64,000 nucleotides of DNA from Pontibacter ramchanderi (GCF_002846395.1 NZ_PJMU01000002.1:930001-994000), one strand, 5' to 3'. Shown: positions 33,850 to 42,080, numbered from the stretch's first letter. Program-made: numbers and translations. The notes: generated by a model not told the origin, from the letters alone.

Positions 33850-34704
33850 TCAGCCTTCTTTTAGATTCACGAGCATGTTGTCGATCAGGCGCACCTCGCC
33901 CACAAAGGCGGCGATGCAAAGGGCCACTTCTTCCTGTCCGCTGATGTCCTGCAGGGGTTGCAAGGTGGTGGCGTCCACAATTTCAAAGTACTCCAACCTG
34001 ATCTCGTTCGACTGCTGCAGTAGCTGCGCCACTTCGCTCTTGATAGTTTCGATCGGTTTTTCATTCAAGTCAGAGGCCGCCATCTGCAGGGCTTGGTATA
34101 GCTGCGGGGCCAGCTGCCGCTGCGCCTCGCTCAGGCGCTTGTTGCGCGACGACATGGCCAGCCCGTCGGCCTCGCGCACGGTGGGGTAGCACACCAGCTC
34201 CAGGTCGAAGCTCAGTGCCTGCACCAATTGCCGCACAATGGCCACCTGCTGCAAATCCTTCTGTCCGAAATAGGCCTTGTGGGGCTGCACGATATGGAAC
34301 AATTTACTTACTACCGTAGCTACGCCGTTGAAGTGGCCGGGACGGTGCTCGCCCTCCATAACGGCTTCCAGCGCGCCGAAACTAAACTGCAGCACAGACT
34401 GTTGTGGGTATATCTCTTCCGCACTCGGCGCAAACAGGTAGTCGCAGCCAACGGACTGCAGCAGCCGGATGTCCTGCTCGAGCGTGCGGGGGTATAGCTT
34501 ATAATCAGAGGCGTTGTTGAATTGAGTCGGATTCACGAACACACTACATACTGTAATGTCATTCTCGCGGGCAGAGGCGCGCAAAAGCTGCAGGTGCCCT
34601 TCGTGCAGGGCGCCCATGGTGGGCACAAAGCCAATACGCTTGCCGCCACATCGCAGCGCCTTCACAATGGCCTTGAGGGCCTCCACCTGCTCTATAACTT
34701 CCAT
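33850..34704 (-). CDS. panC: Pantoate-beta-alanine ligase
   Basis: 284 residues. PanC joins pantoate to beta-alanine using ATP. The signatures are PTMGALHEGHLQLL (HxGH, about 29-40), FVNPTQFN, YFGQKDLQQ and LAMSSRNKRL (KMSKS-like, about 185-193). First gene of the panC-panD-flippase-rfaE2-metallopeptidase run. A -7 box (34742-34749) precedes it, back to back with the promoter of the GT5-like gene. Confidence 0.96.
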   Translation of the reverse strand: MEVIEQVEALKAIVKALRCGGKRIGFVPTMGALHEGHLQLLRASARENDITVCSVFVNPTQFNNASDYKLYPRTLEQDIRLLQSVGCDYLFAPSAEEIYPQQSVLQFSFGALEAVMEGEHRPGHFNGVATVVSKLFHIVQPHKAYFGQKDLQQVAIVRQLVQALSFDLELVCYPTVREADGLAMSSRNKRLSEAQRQLAPQLYQALQMAASDLNEKPIETIKSEVAQLLQQSNEIRLEYFEIVDATTLQPLQDISGQEEVALCIAAFVGEVRLIDNMLVNLKEG

Positions 34705-34741
34705 ATTAATAGGTATAAAGGATACAATTGCTAAAAGTCGG

Positions 34742-34749
34742 CAAAAGTA
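34742..34749 (-). promoter_or_regulatory. Candidate -7 box of panC
   Basis: Minus-strand TACTTTTG, a full TAnnTTTG match, about 38 bases before the panC ATG. A TTTC lies at -33 distance. Confidence 0.5.
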
Positions 34750-34766
34750 GGTTATAGAACATTAAA

Positions 34767-34797
34767 TTGAAAATTAGAATAAAAAATGCTAATTTTG
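34767..34797 (+). promoter_or_regulatory. Candidate promoter of the GT5-like/DUF4270 transcript
   Basis: ATTG ending at 34769, a 20-base spacer, then TAATTTTG (34790-34797). It leaves a leader of about 40 bases before the ATG at 34842. Confidence 0.55.
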
Positions 34798-34841
34798 CAC
34801 GTCCCATTACTGTTGCTTAATAAATTTTTAATTACATACCC

Positions 34842-35657
34842 ATGTCTAAATTGCGAATCCTGTACGCCGCCACCGAAATCCTTCCTTTCCTCCAAACCAC
34901 TAAAGTAGCAGAATTTCTGAACACGCTGCCGCAGAGTATGCAGGAAAGAGGTATGGAGATCCGCATCTTTGTGCCAAAGTTCGGTATAATAAACGAGCGT
35001 AAAAACCGTTTGCATGAGGTAGTACGCCTGTCGGGCATTAACATTGCCGTGGGTGATGACGAGAAGCCGCTTGTCATCAAGGTGGCCTCTATCCCGAATG
35101 CCAAGCTGCAGGTATATTTTATCGACAACGAAGACTATTTCCAGCGCAAGTCCGTTTTCGTGGATAAGAACAACAACTTCCACCAGGACAACGACGAGCG
35201 CGCCATCTTCTTCTGCAAGGGTGTGCTCGAGACGGTGAAGAAACTGGGCTGGCAACCGGATATCGTGCATTGCAACGACTGGATGACGGGCCTGATTCCG
35301 CTATACCTGAAAACGACTTATAAGAAAGACCCGATCTTTAAGGATTCGAAGTCTATCTTTACGGTTTACAACCACGAGTACAAGCACAAGTTCGACGGCG
35401 ACCTGCTTGAAAAAGTAAAGATGCTTGACATCGACAACAGCATGCTGGCCTCTTTGCAGGAAGCAGACCTGGACAGCTTTATTAAAGTAGGCATGGAGTA
35501 CGCTGACTCTGTGATCAAAACCAACGAGAACTTCAGCGAGAACATCGATGCCCTGTTCAACAAATTTGTTGAGACGAACAAAAACATCAATACCATCAGT
35601 GCCGACGACAACCTGTGTGATTCATACTTCAACCTATATAATGAACTCAGCCGCTAG
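34842..35657 (+). CDS. GT5-like N-terminal domain protein (labelled glycogen/starch synthase)
   Basis: 271 residues that match only the N-terminal catalytic domain (GT5) of glycogen synthase: RILYAATEILPF, VYFIDNEDYF, FFCKGVLETVKKLGWQPDIVHCNDW and FTVYNHEYK. Full synthases have about 470 residues and a second GT1 domain, absent here. The ADP-glucose-binding KxGG motif near the N-terminus is replaced (TTKVAEFLNTLP). It is therefore unlikely to make glycogen. Short versions like this are common in Bacteroidota beside panC and DUF4270. Its stop overlaps the next start by 17 bases. Actual role unknown. Confidence 0.88.
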   Translation: MSKLRILYAATEILPFLQTTKVAEFLNTLPQSMQERGMEIRIFVPKFGIINERKNRLHEVVRLSGINIAVGDDEKPLVIKVASIPNAKLQVYFIDNEDYFQRKSVFVDKNNNFHQDNDERAIFFCKGVLETVKKLGWQPDIVHCNDWMTGLIPLYLKTTYKKDPIFKDSKSIFTVYNHEYKHKFDGDLLEKVKMLDIDNSMLASLQEADLDSFIKVGMEYADSVIKTNENFSENIDALFNKFVETNKNINTISADDNLCDSYFNLYNELSR

Positions 35658-37023
35658 AAGATTATTCCTTTTCTTCTTTTCATTTGCCGCCCTCACAGCC
35701 TGCGAAGACCCAAAAGACATCGGACTCGAACTACAGGACGAAAACCTGATAGGAACCGAGTTCACGGACACCCTGACCATTCAGACCGGAACTGTGTTCC
35801 AGGGCGATTCCATTGTATCGTTCCGCACACAGCCACCTCTTCTGGGCCAGTACATTGATCCGGTACTGGGGAAGGTGCGTGCCAGCACCATCACGGAGGT
35901 GTCGCTTAACGGCAGCAGCCTGAACTTTGGCGCTGGCGCCAGAGCAGACTCGTTGGTGCTCACGCTGGACTATTCGTTCAAGTATGCTGATACGCTGAAA
36001 GCGATGCAGGTGAACGTGCACCGCGTGACCGGCACGTTTGATGAAAGAACGTCTTATTTCACGACTACCCCTTTCGCTTATAATGCAGAGCCTGTCGGGT
36101 CAAAGGCTTTCCTTCCGCGCATTGACACGGAAACGACCAACGGCGTTACCACCAAAAAAACAAGATTGCTGAAGGTGAAGCTGAGCCAGGAACTGGCAAA
36201 CGAGTTCATGGCCCAATCTGGTCAGGCTGGCCTCGCCAGTCAGGCAGGGTTCGAGAACTTCTTCAAAGGGATTGCGCTAACAGTGCCTGAAGGAGAGAAT
36301 GCCAGCATTATCGGCCTCACCCTGAACAGCACAAACTCAAGCTTGGCGCTGCACTATACAACAGCTGAAGGTACGGCAAGGCAGCATAACTTTTTGCTGG
36401 GTTCCGGCGATTACTTTACTCAACTGACCTCTGACCGCACGGGTACCGCCGTGGCGGCGCTGCAGGCCAATGGAAGCTTCGTACCGGCCACCGAAACAGG
36501 TGGAGACTCATATGTGCAATCAGGCACACAGCTGCTCACCAAAATCACCATTCCTCACCTGGATAAGTTCAAGGATCTGCCAGGAAACCGAATCATTAAC
36601 CGGGCTGAGCTGATCATACCCATCAAAGCGGCCTCTGCAGCCAACAACCTGACCAGACCACAGCAGTTGGCGCTATATGAGACCAACAACGCCAACCAGT
36701 TTCTAAGAGACATTGCCGGCAACTTGCGCGCTGTGCAGCAGGATGGTATTAACCCATTATTTACCACCTATCCAGCTCTGGTGGCCAGTAGCCGCAAAAA
36801 TGGAGTAGATTACTACACCATGAACGTGACGAGCTACCTGCAAGGCGTAATGATGGGTATGAAGCCAAACAACGGCCTGATGCTCGGAGCTGTTTCATCC
36901 ACCTCGAACTCAGACAGAACCGTGACGATTCGTCCGGAGCTGCGTCCATACCGCGCCATTGTTACAAACAACGAAGCCAACCCGGTTAAGCTCCTGATAT
37001 ACTATTCGAAGCTGCAGGACTAG
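35641..37023 (+). CDS. DUF4270 lipoprotein
   Basis: 460 residues from the ATG at 35641, with a signal and lipobox ending FAALTAC (Cys about 20), then EDPKDIGLELQDENLIGTEF, the typical opening of DUF4270. The rest is beta-rich with no enzymatic motif. A Bacteroidota outer-membrane or surface lipoprotein of unknown function. The gene overlaps the GT5-like gene by 17 bases and ends in a clear terminator before glmS. An earlier in-frame start inside the upstream gene is rejected because it lacks a signal. Confidence 0.88.
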   Translation: MNSAARRLFLFFFSFAALTACEDPKDIGLELQDENLIGTEFTDTLTIQTGTVFQGDSIVSFRTQPPLLGQYIDPVLGKVRASTITEVSLNGSSLNFGAGARADSLVLTLDYSFKYADTLKAMQVNVHRVTGTFDERTSYFTTTPFAYNAEPVGSKAFLPRIDTETTNGVTTKKTRLLKVKLSQELANEFMAQSGQAGLASQAGFENFFKGIALTVPEGENASIIGLTLNSTNSSLALHYTTAEGTARQHNFLLGSGDYFTQLTSDRTGTAVAALQANGSFVPATETGGDSYVQSGTQLLTKITIPHLDKFKDLPGNRIINRAELIIPIKAASAANNLTRPQQLALYETNNANQFLRDIAGNLRAVQQDGINPLFTTYPALVASSRKNGVDYYTMNVTSYLQGVMMGMKPNNGLMLGAVSSTSNSDRTVTIRPELRPYRAIVTNNEANPVKLLIYYSKLQD

Positions 37024-37062
37024 GGCTTAAATATTAGTAAGAAATTTTATACATATTATAGA

Positions 37063-37097
37063 AAAGGGTACCTTTGTAGGTACCCTTTATTTTTTTA
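37063..37097 (+). terminator. Terminator between DUF4270 and glmS
   Basis: Perfect 10-bp stem AAAGGGTACC / GGTACCCTTT, loop of six, then A and seven T. It lies only 18 bases upstream of the glmS ATG, so glmS must be read from initiation inside this stretch or from read-through. Confidence 0.9.
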
Positions 37098-37114
37098 ATG
37101 AAATTTTATACTAT

Positions 37115-38950
37115 ATGTGCGGAATTGTAGCATACGTAGGGCATAGAGATGCTTGCCCTATTGTCCTTAAGGGCTTGAAACGACTTGAATACAGAGGCTA
37201 TGACAGCGCAGGCATAGCACTGATGAATGGAGACTTAAACGTCTTCAAAAGAAAAGGCAAGGTAAGCGACCTGGAGGCCTTTATTGCAGACAAAGATGTG
37301 CATGGCAACATCGGCATGGGCCATACCCGCTGGGCAACCCACGGCGAGCCGAACGATGTGAATGCACACCCACACTACTCCAGCTCCAAGAACATCGCCA
37401 TTATCCACAATGGCATCATCGAGAACTACGCTTCGCTGAAGCAGCTCCTGATCGAGAAAGGCCATACTTTCCAGTCTGAGACGGATTCGGAGGTTTTCAT
37501 TAACCTGATCGAGGACATTAAGCAGAACAGCAACTGCTCGCTGGCTGAGGCCGTGCGACTTGCCCTGCACGAAGTGGTAGGCGCTTATGCGATTGTGGTA
37601 CTTTCCAAAGAGGATCAAAACCAACTGATTGCTGCCCGCAAAGGCAGTCCACTGGTGGTAGGTATAGGCGAAGGTGAGTATTTCCTGGCCTCTGATGCCA
37701 CCCCTATCATTGAGTACACCAACGATGTCGTGTATGTGAACGACTACGAACTGGTGGTGATCAAAGACGGTGAGTTGGAGATCCGCACAAAAGAGGACGT
37801 GGTGCAGACACCTTACGTGCAGCGCCTCGAAATGGCCCTTGAGTCGATCGAGAAAGGCGGCTATCCGCACTTCATGCTGAAGGAGATCTTTGAGCAGCCG
37901 CGCTCTATTCTCGACAGCATGCGCGGCCGTATGATTGCCGAGAGCGACCATATGATGATGGGTGGCATCCGTGAGTTCGAAAATAAATTCGTGAATGCTG
38001 AGCGTATCCTTATTGTGGCTTGTGGTACCTCCTGGCACGCAGGCCTGGTAGCCGAGTACCTGATCGAGGACCTGGCCCGCATACCTGTAGAGGTAGAATA
38101 CGCCTCTGAATTCCGTTACCGTAACCCGATCATCAGCGAGCGCGACATTGTAGTGGCGATTTCGCAGTCCGGGGAGACGGCTGATACGCTGGCGGCACTG
38201 GAGCTGGCCAAATCAAAAGGTGCTACTATATTCGGTATCTGCAACGTGGTAGGCTCCTCTATAGCCCGTGCTACCGACGCCGGCGCCTATACCCATGCCG
38301 GTCCTGAGATTGGGGTGGCCTCTACCAAGGCCTTTACGGCACAGGTAACCGTGCTTTCGCTGATCGCCATGATTTTGGGCAGCAAGCGCGGCACACTGGA
38401 GACCTCTAAACTGCGCCAACTGATGGTGGAGCTGGAGAGCATCCCATCTAAAGTGGAGAAAGCCCTTGAGCTGAACGAGCAGATCATTAAGATCTCTGAG
38501 CAGTACAAAGACGCCACCAACTTCCTATACCTGGGCCGTGGCTATAATTTCCCGGTTGCCCTGGAAGGCGCCCTGAAGCTGAAGGAGATCTCTTATATCC
38601 ACGCCGAAGGTTATCCTGCCGCCGAGATGAAGCACGGCCCGATCGCGCTGATTGACGAGCACATGCCAGTAGTGGTGATTGCGACGAAAGACAGCTCTTA
38701 CGAGAAGATCGTGTCGAACATTCAGGAGGTGAAGGCCCGTAAAGGCAAGATCATCGCGGTTGTGACTGAAGGTGACACGACGATACCTGCTATGGCCGAC
38801 CACGTGATCGAGATTCCGGAGACGAGCGAGCACCTGGTGCCGTTGCTGTCGGTTATTCCGCTGCAGTTATTGTCTTATCACATTGCGGTGATGCGCGGCT
38901 GTAACGTAGACCAGCCACGTAATTTGGCGAAGTCTGTAACGGTGGAATAA
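37115..38950 (+). CDS. glmS: Glutamine-fructose-6-phosphate aminotransferase (isomerizing)
   Basis: 611 residues. GlmS makes glucosamine-6-phosphate, the entry to peptidoglycan and lipopolysaccharide precursors. The N-terminal glutaminase has Cys2 as nucleophile (MCGIVAYVG) and GHTRWATHG. Two SIS sugar-isomerase domains follow (about 285-430 and 455-600, with SQSGETADT and the C-terminal DQPRNLAKSVTVE). Normal length. No ribozyme-like structure fits in the short upstream gap. Confidence 0.97.
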   Translation: MCGIVAYVGHRDACPIVLKGLKRLEYRGYDSAGIALMNGDLNVFKRKGKVSDLEAFIADKDVHGNIGMGHTRWATHGEPNDVNAHPHYSSSKNIAIIHNGIIENYASLKQLLIEKGHTFQSETDSEVFINLIEDIKQNSNCSLAEAVRLALHEVVGAYAIVVLSKEDQNQLIAARKGSPLVVGIGEGEYFLASDATPIIEYTNDVVYVNDYELVVIKDGELEIRTKEDVVQTPYVQRLEMALESIEKGGYPHFMLKEIFEQPRSILDSMRGRMIAESDHMMMGGIREFENKFVNAERILIVACGTSWHAGLVAEYLIEDLARIPVEVEYASEFRYRNPIISERDIVVAISQSGETADTLAALELAKSKGATIFGICNVVGSSIARATDAGAYTHAGPEIGVASTKAFTAQVTVLSLIAMILGSKRGTLETSKLRQLMVELESIPSKVEKALELNEQIIKISEQYKDATNFLYLGRGYNFPVALEGALKLKEISYIHAEGYPAAEMKHGPIALIDEHMPVVVIATKDSSYEKIVSNIQEVKARKGKIIAVVTEGDTTIPAMADHVIEIPETSEHLVPLLSVIPLQLLSYHIAVMRGCNVDQPRNLAKSVTVE

Positions 38951-38972
38951 TCCGGTTAGATGCATAAAAGAG

Positions 38973-39002
38973 AAGGGGAAGCTGAATGGCTTCCCCTTTT
39001 TG
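38973..39002. terminator. Bidirectional terminator between glmS and the 3HCDH-type gene
   Basis: Perfect 10-bp stem AAGGGGAAGC / GCTTCCCCTT with a six-base loop, T-run on the plus side. It lies between convergent genes. Confidence 0.88.
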
Positions 39003-39003
39003 T

Positions 39004-39687
39004 TTACAACTCAAACTTCTCCCCTCTCAAATACTTGGTCTTAAGCAGCGGGCAGATCTTGTAGCGCTCTTCTTTAGTGTCTTCGTACATCGCTTTCAGC
39101 ACTTGATACACGTTGGCTATACCTATGGCATTGGCCCACTCGAAAGGTCCGAACGGGTAGTTAGTACCGAGCTTCATGCCCAGGTCAATGTCCTGAATAG
39201 AAGCGGTGCCCTCTTGCAAGGTATAGCAGGCTTCGTTGATGATCATGCACAGGATGCGGGGTGTTGCCATACCTGCGCGGTCGTTCACCAATTGGTATTC
39301 TGTGCCGAGTTGTGCGCATACCTGCTTCAGTTTGTCGGCATCGCGCTGCAGGTATAGGCTTACCTCCAGCACCGGTCGATTGAACAGCGTTGGCAGACCG
39401 TTGAAGCCAAACAGGGTGCAGGTACTCTCTAAACCTGACTCCTGTACCAGCGCGGCCAATTGCTTGGTGACGGCCTGGCAAAACACGACCTGCTCGGGCG
39501 TATAGTCGCTCAGGCGCTCGGGCTCTTCGTGCAGCAGAAAGTCAAATACGATATCGGATGGCTTCAGTTGGTCATCGGTTAGGTGGCGGCTGTGCAGGAA
39601 GGTATAGGTATTGCCGTTGGCTCCTTCCGCAAATTTCTGCCGAAACTCAGCGGCCATTTCATCACCAGACAAAACAAGTATGTGCAT
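39004..39687 (-). CDS. 3-hydroxyacyl-CoA dehydrogenase C-terminal domain protein with degenerate NAD half
   Basis: 227 residues from the ATG at 39687 (MHILVLSGDEMAAEF). The C-terminal half (about 130-227) fits the 3HCDH_C domain: AGMATPRILCMIINEACYTL, IDLGMKLGTNYPFGPFEWA. The first half should be a Rossmann fold but lacks the GxGxxG dinucleotide motif; the strand runs into SGDEMA instead. Normal 3-hydroxyacyl-CoA dehydrogenases have about 280-310 residues. It may not use NAD, or may be a regulatory or substrate-binding relative. It faces ridA with a shared 49-base gap. Confidence 0.8.
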   Translation of the reverse strand: MHILVLSGDEMAAEFRQKFAEGANGNTYTFLHSRHLTDDQLKPSDIVFDFLLHEEPERLSDYTPEQVVFCQAVTKQLAALVQESGLESTCTLFGFNGLPTLFNRPVLEVSLYLQRDADKLKQVCAQLGTEYQLVNDRAGMATPRILCMIINEACYTLQEGTASIQDIDLGMKLGTNYPFGPFEWANAIGIANVYQVLKAMYEDTKEERYKICPLLKTKYLRGEKFEL

Positions 39688-39694
39688 ATTTCTG

Positions 39695-39702
39695 TACTTT
39701 TG
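39695..39702 (+). promoter_or_regulatory. Candidate -7 box of ridA
   Basis: TACTTTTG, a full TAnnTTTG match, 34 bases upstream of the ridA ATG. No convincing -33 box. Confidence 0.4.
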
Positions 39703-39736
39703 ATGGGTAAAGATACACATTAAAACGAATCAGACT

Positions 39737-40117
39737 ATGACGCACAGCATCATCACATCCGCCAATGCACCCGCTGCTATTGGACCTTATAGCCAGGCTA
39801 CACTCCACAACGGCACCATGTATATTTCGGGCCAGATTCCTTTGGACCCCCAAAGCGGCGAACTGGTAAGCGGCACCATTGAGGAGGAAACGCACCAGGT
39901 TATGAAGAACCTGTTTGCGATATTACAGGAAGCAGGTATGGGCTTCGACAATGTGCTCAAGTGCAGCATCTTCGTGAAAGACTTGGGTAACTTCGCCAAA
40001 ATAAACGAGGTATACGGGAGCTATTTCCGCTCCAACCCACCTGCCCGCGAAACAGTAGAAGTTAGCAGACTGCCGAAAGACGTGAACGTAGAAATTTCCT
40101 GCATTGCCGCATTGTAG
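39737..40117 (+). CDS. ridA: RidA family enamine/imine deaminase
   Basis: 126 residues, the normal length. RidA hydrolyses reactive 2-aminoacrylate and related imines made by PLP enzymes, protecting the cell. The catalytic arginine is in PPARETVEV (Arg about 105); IGPYSQA near the N-terminus and YISGQIP are conserved. A terminator built on the AGGTATAG word follows. Confidence 0.95.
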   Translation: MTHSIITSANAPAAIGPYSQATLHNGTMYISGQIPLDPQSGELVSGTIEEETHQVMKNLFAILQEAGMGFDNVLKCSIFVKDLGNFAKINEVYGSYFRSNPPARETVEVSRLPKDVNVEISCIAAL

Positions 40118-40135
40118 AATTTCTTCCCTATTACA

Positions 40136-40187
40136 ATCTATACCTATGGATTTATCGATCGTGTAATCCCATAGGTATAGATTTTTT
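40136..40187 (+). terminator. ridA terminator built from two AGGTATAG words
   Basis: ATCTATACCTAT (40136-40147) pairs exactly with ATAGGTATAGAT (40171-40182). The inner bases GGATT/AATCC extend the stem with one bulged C. A run of six T follows. Both words (40138-40145 and 40173-40180) lie wholly inside the stem. Confidence 0.88.
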
Positions 40188-40202
40188 ATTATATAGTATA
40201 TT

Positions 40203-40889
40203 CGCTAACCCAGTTACGGCTATCTGTTCAAATCGACAAAAAACCGTATGTTTATTCCGTTTAGCTACAAGTTAGCGGTTACTTCAAAGTATGAAGAAAT
40301 TTCTCGAACGATACCATGAAAGATTCTCAATAGAGATTAGCCAGCCTAAGTCGAAGGTAATGGAGACTATCGCACGAGAAAAAGATAAGAAGAGAGACTT
40401 TGCCAGCATGCTTGGGATTGGTGTAGTTGACTACAAAGAAGTGAAAGTTACTGGTGTTGACTCGGTGGAAATAGTTGTGAAGTCAAAAATGTTTAACCCT
40501 TACAGGGGTGCAGGCAAAATAAGGATAGCTTTTTCAGAAGGTAACATAGCTTCGAACACAGTAGCGCAAGGTGAGATTATACCCTATACAGCAGGGTACC
40601 AGTTATTCGTATTTATTGCGTTTGCTTTCCTGTTGTTCATGGCTTTGATTACACTTGTTACCGACAGTAGCACTTATGGAATAGGTATTTTAGTGTTTGC
40701 TTGGCTTGTACTTCCAACAACTTTATACTTGTTGCCATTCGGATACAGAAAAAAGCTAAGAGAGTACAGAGACTCTTTTTTAGCTGACTTAACAGCAAAT
40801 AGGAAAAACAGGAAGAAAAGCATCCGCTAACCCTGCACATAAGCCACTCGCTGCTATGCATCGCTCGCCTTATGTACCAACCGTTACTC
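40203..40889 (+). mobile_element. Possible orphan gene cassette bounded by attC-like sites
   Basis: A single AT-rich gene (40291-40830) lies between two elements that both begin CGCTAACCC (40203-40211 and 40825-40833). The upstream element ends in GTTAGCG (40271-40277), exact reverse complement of CGCTAAC. The downstream one has inner arms ACATAAG (40837-40843) / CTTATGT (40869-40875) and outer TAAC / GTTA (40828-40831 / 40883-40886), ending GTTACTC. The gene stop codon lies inside the CGCTAAC box, as in many integron cassettes. The GTTRRRY rule is only partly met and no integrase is in the window, so this is a suggestion. Confidence 0.35.
40291..40830 (+). CDS. Hypothetical protein with two membrane segments
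   Basis: 179 residues. Residues 1-95 are soluble, charged and beta-prone (FSIEISQPKSKVMETIAREK at the start). Two membrane helices follow at about 109-127 and 132-150, then a basic tail ending NRKNRKKSIR. I do not recognise a family. The gene is visibly richer in A and T than its neighbours and is bounded by attC-like sequences, suggesting acquisition. The TAA stop overlaps the downstream boundary element. Confidence 0.7.
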   Translation: MKKFLERYHERFSIEISQPKSKVMETIAREKDKKRDFASMLGIGVVDYKEVKVTGVDSVEIVVKSKMFNPYRGAGKIRIAFSEGNIASNTVAQGEIIPYTAGYQLFVFIAFAFLLFMALITLVTDSSTYGIGILVFAWLVLPTTLYLLPFGYRKKLREYRDSFLADLTANRKNRKKSIR

Positions 40890-40892
40890 CCC

Positions 40893-41915
40893 TCAAATAC
40901 CCTCCCCCATCGACTTGTCGTGCTCGTCTGATTTGGCGGCTTCCTTGGCTTCTTCTTCCCCATAAATATCCTTCGTAAACTTGCCCGGTTCGGCGTTTAC
41001 GGCGGTATGACCAACCTCTATTTCCTGCCGGATGAAGCGCACCGCATACTCGGCTGGGTAGATGTTGAAACCATACTTGCGGGAGTAGACGAAGGTGAAC
41101 ACAGCCCCGAAGAAAATGATCTGCGAGGTATAGAACACCCATAGCAGAATGACGATGACCGAACCGGCCGCACCATAAATGGAGGTGATGTTGCTTGTGC
41201 CCAAGTATAGCCCGATGATTTCGCGGCCAATGGCAAAGAGCGCCGAGGTCACCAATGCCCCCACCCACACGTCTCGCCACTTGATCTTGGCATCGGGCAG
41301 GAAGCGGTAAATGCAGCCGAACATGAAGGTCATGAGCACAAAACCCGACACCAGGTTAACACCCCGCATAATGTATACAATCCAGCCAGCCAACCGGGCC
41401 TCCAGAAAATCGCCGACGGCGACCAGGATGGTGTTGGCCAGCAGCGACACAATCAGCAGAATAGCGATGGCCAGAATCATGGCAAAGGACAGAAAACGGT
41501 CGAGGATCAGCTTAACATAGCCGCGTTTGGGTGCCGGCCGCACATACCATACCTCGTTGAGCGAATCCTGCAGCGACACAAACACCCCCGTGGCCGCAAT
41601 GAACAGTGTGACCACAATGACGACCGTGGCCAGGTTGAAGGAGGTGATGTCGTTGATGCTCTCCACCATACGCTGCACCGCAAAAGCCGCCTCCGAGCCC
41701 ACCGTTTCCCTAATCTGGTAATAGATCTCGCCCGATACAGCCTGCTCGCCAAAAAAATAGCCCGTCGCGTTGATGATGATCAGCAGAATGGGCGGCAAAG
41801 CGAAAATGGTATAATAGGCCAGCGCCGCCCCTTTTTGGAAGGAGTTGTTCTCAATGAACTCCAGGCTGGTTTCCTTGAGCAGGCACCAGATATTTTTCAG
41901 CGTTTGGCGAGGCAT
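40893..41915 (-). CDS. YihY/BrkB family membrane protein
   Basis: 340 residues with six membrane segments (about 38-60, 94-115, 143-168, 185-208, 218-240, 250-275), ending in a charged cytoplasmic tail (EAKEAAKSDEHDKSMGEG). The N-terminal FQKGAALAYYTIFALPPILL and the VYIMRGVNLVSGFVL region match YihY/BrkB. Often labelled ribonuclease BN, which is a historical error. Possible transporter; function not established. It is divergent from gltX. Confidence 0.9.
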   Translation of the reverse strand: MPRQTLKNIWCLLKETSLEFIENNSFQKGAALAYYTIFALPPILLIIINATGYFFGEQAVSGEIYYQIRETVGSEAAFAVQRMVESINDITSFNLATVVIVVTLFIAATGVFVSLQDSLNEVWYVRPAPKRGYVKLILDRFLSFAMILAIAILLIVSLLANTILVAVGDFLEARLAGWIVYIMRGVNLVSGFVLMTFMFGCIYRFLPDAKIKWRDVWVGALVTSALFAIGREIIGLYLGTSNITSIYGAAGSVIVILLWVFYTSQIIFFGAVFTFVYSRKYGFNIYPAEYAVRFIRQEIEVGHTAVNAEPGKFTKDIYGEEEAKEAAKSDEHDKSMGEGI

Positions 41916-41969
41916 GGGGCAGTTCGTGGCATTCTCCTAAAACTGATACGCACATGAAAAGTTATGTTT

Positions 41970-41993
41970 ATACCTGCGCCCCGTACAGGTATA
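41970..41993. repeat. Inverted TATACCTG / CAGGTATA pair in a divergent gap
   Basis: TATACCTG (41970-41977) and CAGGTATA (41986-41993) are perfect inverted 8-mers eight bases apart, between the starts of yihY-like and gltX. As both genes lead away, the hairpin is not a terminator for either. Confidence 0.75.
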
Positions 41994-42035
41994 GCTTACA
42001 GCACATAACTCTTACCGAAACGAGAATTTATTTTG

Positions 42036-42043
42036 TACCTTTG
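42036..42043 (+). promoter_or_regulatory. Candidate -7 box of gltX
   Basis: TACCTTTG, a full TAnnTTTG match, 37 bases upstream of the gltX ATG. Confidence 0.45.
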
Positions 42044-42080
42044 TGGCGTCATTTACAATGCCTTTTTGAAATAACCATAC

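Noticed and set aside
37023..37115. glmS ribozyme or riboswitch upstream of glmS
   Set aside because: The 92-base gap is taken up by a terminator hairpin and AT-rich DNA; there is no room or sequence for the ribozyme core.
40203..40889. Complete integron
   Set aside because: No integrase gene and only one cassette-like gene are present, so at most this is an orphan cassette.
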